Part shown: one piece after another, positions 39,618 to 43,891 of the stretch
How the letters are laid out: each line of letters opens with the position of its first letter
Position numbering within the stretch: the stretch's first letter is position 1
Assembly (NCBI GenBank): GCA_938030745.1
Contig: CALHIP010000006.1
Span: 1-43,891 of the forward strand
Length of the DNA: 43,891 bases
Source of the DNA: an uncultured Patescibacteria group bacterium
GTDB lineage: Bacteria; Patescibacteriota; Patescibacteriia; UBA2591; CALHIP01
Direction: 5' to 3'
Notes under the pieces: generated by a model
What the model was told of the DNA's origin: nothing
What the model saw: only the letters and a program-made list of their open reading frames with translations
Database searches by the model: none
Position numbers and translations under genes: made by a program

Positions 39618-40742
39618 ATGATGAGGACAATCAAAAAATCTTATCAAAAGTTTCTGATTTTAGCTATTTTGATTTTATTTTTTGTTGGTTATTGGCTGAT
39701 ACCGCAGACTAAAGCAGCAACTATTACTGAAAGAGAAGTCAGAATTACTGATTCAAGACCTTCTCAAACAGGTGTGACTTATGATTTTCAAGGTGATACA
39801 TCGAATTCTACTGTTAAATGTATTCGAATGAGATTTTGCACTTCAGCTGATACAGGTGGTTCTTGTACTATTCCAACAGGAATGGATACAACCTCAGCAA
39901 CAAAAGTAACTACAGGTTGGAATGTTTTTAATCAAGCCAACTGGACTCTTGATAATAGCACCAATGGTGATTTAAAATTGACTTATGCTACTGGTGAAGC
40001 TGGTGGAGATGATTCTTCATGGGTAGTAGGTAATATTAAAAACCCATCAAACTCAGGAACTTATTATGTTTGGCTTAACACTTATAACAATACTGATTGC
40101 TCTACTGATCCAGTTGATAATGGAGTAGTTGCTTTTGCGATTGTTGAAGCAGTAACAGTTTCAGCTAAAGTTTTAGAGACCCTAACTTTTTCTGTTAATG
40201 GAGTAAGTGCTGATAATTGTCCGACAACTGGTGGAACAAAAAGAACATCAACAGCTACTACTGTTCCATTTGGTACTGTTGATCCTGATTCATTTTATGA
40301 TTCTTGTCAAGATTTACGAGTTGGAACGAATGCTGGTAATGGTTACGATGTGACTGTTGGTGAAACTGATCAATTAAAAAGCGATTCTTATCAAATTAAT
40401 GATGGTAACTGTGATGGCTCTTGTTCTGAAACAACTGCTGCTCCTTGGAGCAATCCTAATAACAATGGTTTTGGTTATTGTTTAAAAGATCAGCCAGGTT
40501 ATGGTGATGCAGCCCAAACAGCTGACTCAAATTGGGGAACATATTATTGTGGAGCGACTACTCAGTATTTTAAGATTATTCCTGATACTGGTGAAAATGA
40601 ACCAAGAGTAAATATTATGAAAAGTCTTGAACCAGTTTCTGATGATCGGATCTTTATTGGTTTTCGTTTAAGTGTTGACGCAGCTCAACCAGCTGGTAGT
40701 TATTCAACAACAATTGTTTACGTTGCTACTCCAAAATACTAA
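39618..40742 (+). CDS. secreted surface protein of unknown family (374 aa)
   Basis: A signal peptide covers about residues 1-35 (Lys-rich start, hydrophobic core, cleavage near TKAA). The mature protein is rich in Thr, Ser, Asp and Cys and begins ATITEREVRITDSRPSQTG. Its first about 150 residues are clearly similar to the N-terminus of the protein at 41771 (ITDSRP/LSDSRP, YDF.GD, KCI...FC). The region after that has TLTFSVNGVSADNCPTTGG and a long Cys-containing stretch with likely disulfides. The family is not recognised; it could be an S-layer or fibre subunit. A strong promoter immediately upstream suggests high expression. Confidence 0.75.
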   Translation: MMRTIKKSYQKFLILAILILFFVGYWLIPQTKAATITEREVRITDSRPSQTGVTYDFQGDTSNSTVKCIRMRFCTSADTGGSCTIPTGMDTTSATKVTTGWNVFNQANWTLDNSTNGDLKLTYATGEAGGDDSSWVVGNIKNPSNSGTYYVWLNTYNNTDCSTDPVDNGVVAFAIVEAVTVSAKVLETLTFSVNGVSADNCPTTGGTKRTSTATTVPFGTVDPDSFYDSCQDLRVGTNAGNGYDVTVGETDQLKSDSYQINDGNCDGSCSETTAAPWSNPNNNGFGYCLKDQPGYGDAAQTADSNWGTYYCGATTQYFKIIPDTGENEPRVNIMKSLEPVSDDRIFIGFRLSVDAAQPAGSYSTTIVYVATPKY

Positions 40743-40748
40743 TTAATT

Positions 40749-41681
40749 ATGGCCATAAAAAAATTTTCTTTTATTATTTTATTTCTCTTCCTTCTTTTAT
40801 TTTTTCCAATCCAATTATTTTCTTTCAGCATCACCATTTCACCTTTAATTTTTGATCTATCTGCCAATCCAGGTGATGTTTTAAAAAATAGTCTTAGGCT
40901 TTATAATCCAACTGATCAAACTATTAAGGTAGTAATGACTGTTGAAGATTTCAAACCAAAAGGTGAGGAAGGAAGCGTTGAAATTAGCAAATTAGAGCCA
41001 GAGATAGAGAAAATCTATTCTTTAGCCAAATGGGTAGAAATCAAACCTTCCGAATTTGAAATACCTCCCCGTCAAGAAAAATTTGTTGAATTTATTATCA
41101 ATGTACCTAAAGAAGCTGAACCTGGTGGCAAATATGCTGCTTTAGTTGCTAATATTGGTGAAACAATTGCTTTAGAAGGAACAACTGGAGCAAAGGTTTT
41201 ACAAAAAGTTGCTTCTTTGCTTTTAGTTTCTATTTCTGGTCCAGTTTATGAAAAATTATTAGTTTTAGAATTTAAAGGACCAAAATTTCAGGAGTATGGA
41301 CCAATTAATTTTATTCTTCGTTTAGAAAATCAGGGTAATGTCCATCTAAGACCTAAAGGAACAGTTGCTATTACTAATTGGCAGAATAGAAAAGTTGCTG
41401 ACTTAATTGTCCCTCAGCAGGCAGTTATGCCAAAAGCAAAGAGAATCATTAATATAAAATGGCCAAAGAAAAATTTAGTCGGTCGTTTTACTGCTACCCT
41501 AGTTGCAAGTTATGGTTCAACTAATGAACCTTTAAGTGCGGTTTGGACATTTTGGGTCTGGCCTATAAAATTAACGATTATAATTTTGATTGCTTTAATT
41601 TTAATTATCTATTTCTTCTATCGAACAAGAAAAAGATGGTTATTAGCGATAAGAGTTTTATTTAAAGGAGAAAAATCATAA
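40749..41681 (+). CDS. secreted, membrane-anchored beta-sandwich protein (DUF916-like)
   Basis: 310 aa. A signal peptide (about 1-28) is followed by ITISPLIFDLSANPGDVLKNSLRLYNPTDQTIKV, the start typical of DUF916/WxL-type or archaeal-like Ig domains that bind surface polymers. A second beta-domain lies at about 170-265. A C-terminal membrane helix (about 277-296) with a basic tail (RTRKRWLLAIRVLFKG) keeps it in the membrane. It is 6 nt after the 374-aa surface protein and is probably its anchor or assembly partner. The assignment to DUF916 is a resemblance only. Confidence 0.7.
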   Translation: MAIKKFSFIILFLFLLLFFPIQLFSFSITISPLIFDLSANPGDVLKNSLRLYNPTDQTIKVVMTVEDFKPKGEEGSVEISKLEPEIEKIYSLAKWVEIKPSEFEIPPRQEKFVEFIINVPKEAEPGGKYAALVANIGETIALEGTTGAKVLQKVASLLLVSISGPVYEKLLVLEFKGPKFQEYGPINFILRLENQGNVHLRPKGTVAITNWQNRKVADLIVPQQAVMPKAKRIINIKWPKKNLVGRFTATLVASYGSTNEPLSAVWTFWVWPIKLTIIILIALILIIYFFYRTRKRWLLAIRVLFKGEKS

Positions 41682-41726
41682 AAGAAATACACATCTGGTT
41701 AAACGATAGAGTGTATTTCTTTTTTA
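41680..41726 (+). terminator. intrinsic terminator of the two-gene surface operon
   Basis: A 13-bp perfect stem, AAAAGAAATACAC (41680-41692) with GTGTATTTCTTTT (41711-41723), an 18-nt loop, and a run of six T (41720-41725). It overlaps the stop codon of the anchor gene and separates it from the next gene. It is one of only two clear T-tailed terminators I found. Confidence 0.8.
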
Positions 41727-41770
41727 TTCTTGTTTTTATTTTAAAAAAGAGTTAAAATTTTTTATAATTT

Positions 41771-43891
41771 ATGATTAAAATGATAAAAAGAAAAATAATT
41801 ATTCTGACAATTATTTTTTTATTTATCTTTTTGATTCCTTGTCAAACTTTATCAGCAAATATTACCAATTCTGAAATTAGATTGTCGGATTCAAGACCCA
41901 ACCAATCAAGTATTTATGATTTTGAAGGAGATCTTAGCGGCCAAGCAATTAAATGTATTTATGTTGATTTTTGTACAACTCCAGATGGAAATTGTTTCGG
42001 ACCAACTGGTTTAACAACAACTGGAGCCGATAAAGCTAATTCTCAACTTTGGCATGGTTTTACTTATAATAATTGGATTTATACCAGTATTGATGCTAAT
42101 ACTTTTAAAATTACCAGCTTAATTGCTGATTCACCAGCAAATGATGCTTCTTGGGCAATTCAGAACATTATTAATCCAAATTCAACTGGAATTTATTTTG
42201 CTCGGATTAATACCTACGCTAACAATGATTGTACTGATTTAGTTGATAATGGCGTAGTTGGTTTTTATATTTCTGAAGGAGTTGGTGTTTTTGCTGTTGT
42301 TCCTGCCAGAGGAGGTGGTCCTACCTCTAATCCTGTTCCAACTCTTACTTCAATTAATCCTTCTTCAAAAATTGTTGGTTCAGATGGCTTTGTTATGACT
42401 TTAGAAGGCACCAATTTTATTCCAAGCTCTGTTGTTCGTTTTAATGGTTCTAATCGGCCAACCACTTATCTTAATCAAAATACTCTTTTAGCTGAAATTT
42501 CTGCCTCTGACTTAACAACAGCAGGTTATTTTAATATCACAGTTTTTAATCCTGGTCCTGGTGGTGGAGAATCAAATCCTTTAATTTTTACAGTCAATAA
42601 TCCTTTACCAATTCTTGATTCAATTTCTCCTTCATCAAAAATTGTCGGCTCAGCAGGTTTTATTTTAACTGTTTATGGCAGTAATTTTGTTTCAAATTCT
42701 GTTGTTCGTTTTAATGGTTCAGATAGGATTACCTATTATTTTAATTCTAATCTTTTAAGAGCAGAAATCCCTTCTTCTGATTTAGAAAGAGCTGGCAATT
42801 TCTATATTACTGTTTTTAATCCTGGTCCAGGTGGTGGTGTTTCAGCACAAAGTCTTGTTTTTTCCGTTGTTTATCCTTTACCAATTCTTAATTCTATTTC
42901 TCCATCTTTTAAAACTGTTGGTTCAGATGGTTTTTTAATGACTTTAACTGGAACTAACTTTTTTCCTAATTCTGTTGTTCGCTTTAATGGTTCTAATCGC
43001 CAAACAATTTATCTTAATTCAGAGACTCTTCAAGCCCAAATTTTAGCTTCTGATTTAGAAGATGTTGGTAACTATCCTATTACTGTTTTTAATCCATCAC
43101 CTGGTGGCGGTCAATCAAATGCTTTAATTTTTAGAGTTATTCCTGAAGAAATACCACCTGAAGAAATACCACCTGAAGAAATACTACCTGAAGAAATACT
43201 ACCTGAAGAAAAACTACCTGAAGAAAAACTACCTGAGGAGAGACCACCTGAGGAGAGACTACCCGAAGAAAAACTACCCGAAGAAAAACCACCTGAAGAA
43301 AAACTACCTGAAGAAATACCAGAACCAATTATTTTAAAACCTCTTGATGGAACAATTACCAATCAACCAACAGTTTTGGTTCAAGGCCTAAGTTTAGCCA
43401 ATCAATCAATCGATATTTTGCTTAATAAAGAAAAAGTAAAAACTGTTGTCTCAGATAATCAAGGAAAATTTGAATTAACTTTAAAATTAGAAGAAGGAAT
43501 TTATGTGATTAATGCTGTTTTAAAAGGAAAAAAGTCAAAAGATGTTAAATTGACTATTGATTTAACTCCGCCTGAACCACCAAAACTTTTAAAAGTAAAA
43601 GTAATTAATCAGGAACCACTAATTGAAAAAATTAAAGCAACTATTTTGATTAAAGGTGAATGTTCAGCTGATACTGTTTCTCTTAAGATAGTTATTAATC
43701 ATTCTGAATTTATTTTTGCTCCATTAAACCAAAAATGGGAAAGAAAATTTATCCCCGATCTTTCAGAAGGTGACTATCAAGTCTATGCTTTAGCTTATGA
43801 TTTAGCTAATAATGAATCAAAACCTTCAAATATTTTGACTTTTAAAATTGGTATTACTCCAGTAAAAAAATTTATTGAAGAGACAATAAAA
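41771..43891 (+). CDS. large secreted surface protein with three IPT/TIG domains and a PEEIP-type repeat linker, 3'-truncated
   Basis: The frame is open to the window end (about 707 codons seen). A signal peptide (to about residue 29, QTLSA) is followed by an N-terminal domain of about 150 residues similar to that of the 374-aa protein at 39618. Then come three IPT/TIG domains (about 190-275, 280-365, 370-455), each with SI(N/S)PS.K.VGS.GF and SVVRFNGS. A linker of twelve 5-residue PEE-x-x repeats follows, then Ig-like domains (ILKPLDGTITNQPTVLVQG; TPPEPPKLLKVKV). IPT/TIG domains mediate adhesion in many surface proteins. TATAAT at 41763-41768 lies 2 nt before this ATG and 11 nt before a second in-frame ATG at 41780, so 41780 may be the real start. 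Confidence 0.8.
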   Translation, partial: MIKMIKRKIIILTIIFLFIFLIPCQTLSANITNSEIRLSDSRPNQSSIYDFEGDLSGQAIKCIYVDFCTTPDGNCFGPTGLTTTGADKANSQLWHGFTYNNWIYTSIDANTFKITSLIADSPANDASWAIQNIINPNSTGIYFARINTYANNDCTDLVDNGVVGFYISEGVGVFAVVPARGGGPTSNPVPTLTSINPSSKIVGSDGFVMTLEGTNFIPSSVVRFNGSNRPTTYLNQNTLLAEISASDLTTAGYFNITVFNPGPGGGESNPLIFTVNNPLPILDSISPSSKIVGSAGFILTVYGSNFVSNSVVRFNGSDRITYYFNSNLLRAEIPSSDLERAGNFYITVFNPGPGGGVSAQSLVFSVVYPLPILNSISPSFKTVGSDGFLMTLTGTNFFPNSVVRFNGSNRQTIYLNSETLQAQILASDLEDVGNYPITVFNPSPGGGQSNALIFRVIPEEIPPEEIPPEEILPEEILPEEKLPEEKLPEERPPEERLPEEKLPEEKPPEEKLPEEIPEPIILKPLDGTITNQPTVLVQGLSLANQSIDILLNKEKVKTVVSDNQGKFELTLKLEEGIYVINAVLKGKKSKDVKLTIDLTPPEPPKLLKVKVINQEPLIEKIKATILIKGECSADTVSLKIVINHSEFIFAPLNQKWERKFIPDLSEGDYQVYALAYDLANNESKPSNILTFKIGITPVKKFIEETIK
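42340..43137 (+). repeat. three tandem IPT/TIG-encoding units of about 270 bp
   Basis: The block TCTGTTGTTCG(T/C)TTTAATGGT recurs at 42428, 42698 and 42971, a period of 270-273 bp. The flanking sequence is also similar at the DNA level, pointing to recent internal duplication. Confidence 0.8.
43142..43321 (+). repeat. twelve copies of a 15-bp tandem repeat encoding PEE-x-x
   Basis: Units of the type CCTGAAGAAATACCA, 12 copies in 180 bp, encode PEEIP, PEEIL, PEEKL, PEERP and similar. It forms a stiff, acidic Pro/Glu spacer between the TIG domains and the distal Ig-like part. Copy number is likely variable between strains. The antisense Gly/Ser-rich frames across it are shadows. Confidence 0.9.

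Noticed and set aside
43111-43362. Antisense Gly/Ser-rich and Val/Phe-rich repeat ORFs
   Set aside because: They are the mirror of the PEE-x-x tandem repeat of the large surface protein and have no promoter or ribosome site.

Overview
The window is AT-rich, densely coding DNA that looks like a member of the Candidate Phyla Radiation (Patescibacteria; Parcubacteria/Microgenomates-like). The evidence is small compact proteins, very short intergenic gaps, a str-S10-spc ribosomal cluster with no rpmD (L30) between rpsE and rplO, a PaaX/Cas2-like orphan gene of the kind common in these genomes, NrdD as the only ribonucleotide reductase seen, and large signal-peptide surface proteins of unknown family. 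TGA is used as a stop and an RF2 gene is present, so the code is standard.

Layout. (1) 1-2.4 kb: end of a beta-propeller protein, then two membrane-anchored proteins with DxDxDG calcium-binding repeats. (2) 2.4-5.4 kb: ybeY, dgkA, ftsA, ftsZ. (3) 5.4-8.8 kb: nrdD, a TrpR/YerC-like regulator, tRNA-His and nrdG, with two copies of a TGTGTTAACACA palindrome around the regulator. (4) 8.8-11.1 kb: flavoprotein, MGMT-like protein, HtrA protease. (5) 11.1-11.7 kb: a mostly non-coding stretch with a 98-nt structured element and, on the minus strand, a promoter, a 19-aa leader peptide, attenuator-like hairpins and a small Cys-rich gene. (6) 11.7-17.1 kb: RF2 without its N-terminal domain, a VanZ-like membrane protein, and a ComEC split into membrane and metallo-hydrolase genes by a Cas2-like gene flanked by 36-bp palindromes; then a nucleotide kinase. 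(7) 17.1-18.0 kb, minus: rpmB, tRNA-Pro and a CDP-alcohol phosphatidyltransferase. (8) 18.0-36.5 kb: site-2 protease, then one long run rpsL-rpsG-fusA-tuf-S10-spc-secY followed by kinase-adk-map-wecA/mraY-like-rplU. (9) 36.5-39.6 kb: dnaB (minus), a 73-aa gene, tRNA-Lys and a GH1 glycosidase. (10) 39.6 kb to the end: a surface-protein cluster, with its last gene cut by the window edge.

Regulatory style. Canonical Shine-Dalgarno sequences are almost absent. Where a good -35/-10 pair can be read, the -10 often ends only 6-13 nt before the ATG, which implies leaderless or near-leaderless mRNAs. Two tRNA genes end 1-5 nt before a start codon, so tRNA 3' processing would itself create the mRNA 5' end. 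A DnaA-box-like TGTGGATAA sits just upstream of several promoters.

The two most notable things are the leader-peptide attenuator-like locus at 11.48-11.64 kb and the palindrome family (14495, 15107, 36134) associated with the Cas2-like gene. All functions are inferred from sequence alone; no searches or folding programs were run.
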